Translations under genes and position numbers: made by a program
Notes under the pieces: generated by a model
What the model was told of the DNA's origin: nothing
What the model saw: only the letters and a program-made list of their open reading frames with translations
Database searches by the model: none
Source: Mugil cephalus
Lineage: Eukaryota; Chordata; Actinopteri; Mugiliformes; Mugilidae
Length of the DNA: 64,000 bases
Reading direction: 5' to 3'
NCBI RefSeq assembly: GCF_022458985.1
Contig: NC_061789.1
Span: 7,854,357 to 7,918,356 of the forward strand
Part shown: positions 62,974-64,000 of the stretch, one piece after another
Numbering within the stretch: the first letter of the stretch is position 1
Layout: every line of letters begins with the position of its first letter

Positions 62974-63507
62974 TAAACAAACAACATAGCTTTCAAATAC
63001 AGTTAAGAAGCACTGTTACATAAAAAAGGGGGAAGTATGTAGAGAAAAGAAGCTGCTCGCTTCACGTGGATGCTTTGGCTTTGCAAATGCGGAGTTCAAA
63101 GAATATATTCACAGCAGTCATGAGCTGAAAGATAAACTCGTACCGCCAGCAGAGCAAATTAAATAAGGGTTGTTTTTACAGATGTAAAATGTGATTAATT
63201 AGTGGACAGACTGCATCCAATCACATCATGAAAACAAACTAGCCTAGCTTGCTACTGCGCTGCAAAGCCGGACACAGCCTTTCGCCTCGTAGGATTCATT
63301 ATGTGTTTTTTTTCCCCCTCCCTACTTTATTATGTTCAAGTTGAGTAAGTCCCTAAACAGCACACACAAAATCCAATGCGAAACGGAACGTGCCACAAAA
63401 TGTACTGCCCCCAAGAAGAAACAGTAACATGGCACATTCAACCTTCAGTTCTTGACAGCGTGAAATACTTGCTACATAAATAGCGACGCAGGCGTTGGTC
63501 TACTCAC

Positions 63508-63735
63508 ATGTCGAAGGTGACAGCCGCTTTTCGGGATAACCTTGTGGTCAGTAAGACACTTACTACTTTGCTCTATAAAGAGGACCTCGTTCTAACGTTC
63601 GCCTTTTCCCGCACACGGTCATATTTTCCGTTTCGACACACGCGTCAGTCCTTATTTGGCTATAATGACCATGTATGGGCGACCACTTCCAAACTTTTTG
63701 GATGTAAAACAGCACCGCTCAGTGGCCACAGGTTC
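63508..63735 (-). promoter_or_regulatory. candidate sun1 promoter and 5' non-coding exon
   Basis: CpG-enriched stretch. On the minus strand, in order: CCATACATGG (near-CArG), CCAAATAAGG (perfect CArG box for SRF, plus coordinates 63650-63659), a TTTATAGAG TATA-like element, then, after about 70 bases, a consensus donor GACAT|GTGAGT at 63513. This arrangement fits a first non-coding exon splicing to the acceptor at 57688. Inference only; transcript data are absent. Confidence 0.35.
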
Positions 63736-64000
63736 AAATAACAACCGTGATGTAGAGAATTGAAGATGAAATCGAAGAAAAACGTCCATCTCCTATGTAA
63801 AACCATGTGGAGTAAGTCATGCTCGCACAAATTCAGCCTTCAAAAGCCCAAAACTGTCAGTCATGAAAAAAATGCTTTAAATTCCACAAATACTATAAAT
63901 ATGTTTCGTAGTCTTGTGTGTCTTCAGTATTTTACAATGGCCTGTACAAAGAATATGATAACCTTAATTTCAATCTCAAATTTATTTATTTATTTATATA
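63736..64000. other. distal flank, nothing recognised
   Basis: AT-rich sequence to the window end, with a (TTTA)n tail at the last 25 bases. Confidence 0.5.

Overview
The window reads as vertebrate nuclear DNA, most likely from a teleost (percomorph-like) fish. Evidence: intron-split genes with GT-AG junctions, compact introns, many CA/TG microsatellites, and DNA-transposon and LINE relics of kinds common in fish. There is no bacterial, phage or organellar signature, no operon structure and no CRISPR array.

Four protein-coding genes can be assembled exon by exon with consistent splice phases. (1) 1-904, + strand: the 3' end of rnf25 (RWD/RING E3 ligase), of which only the last two coding exons are present. 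(2) 1973-5546, + strand: complete kat8 (MOF, MYST-family histone acetyltransferase), 11 exons, 495 aa, with ZNF143-like and YY1 motifs in its promoter. (3) 34954 down to 10700, - strand: complete xylt1 (protein xylosyltransferase 1), 11 exons, 936 aa, with a 9.8 kb first intron. (4) 57666 down to 39568, - strand: complete coding region of sun1 (LINC-complex SUN-domain protein), 22 coding exons, 1051 aa when all exons are included. A 5' UTR acceptor lies at 57688 and the non-coding first exon is upstream of it.

kat8 and xylt1 are convergent across a gene-free 5.1 kb interval (5547-10699) that probably holds the xylt1 3' UTR. xylt1 and sun1 lie in tandem on the minus strand, separated by about 3-4.6 kb that contains the xylt1 promoter side, a dispersed repeat and A-rich DNA. 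From 57.7 to 64 kb there is only the upstream region of sun1, with candidate promoter elements, a MITE and locally duplicated blocks.

Mobile-element remnants: a decayed Tc1/mariner transposase with one recognisable terminal repeat (11.98-12.85 kb), a LINE reverse-transcriptase fragment (19.97-20.5 kb), four copies of one hAT-like MITE family (25.8, 27.1, 51.7 and 60.6 kb), and an inverted-repeat element (31.45-32.11 kb).

The genes act in separate processes: ubiquitination, H4K16 acetylation, initiation of glycosaminoglycan chains, and nuclear-envelope linkage. I see no sign of a novel multi-gene system. The most interesting structure is in sun1: four consecutive phase-1 symmetric cassette exons (46952 down to 45125), the last with a (CA)19 tract starting at intron position +9.
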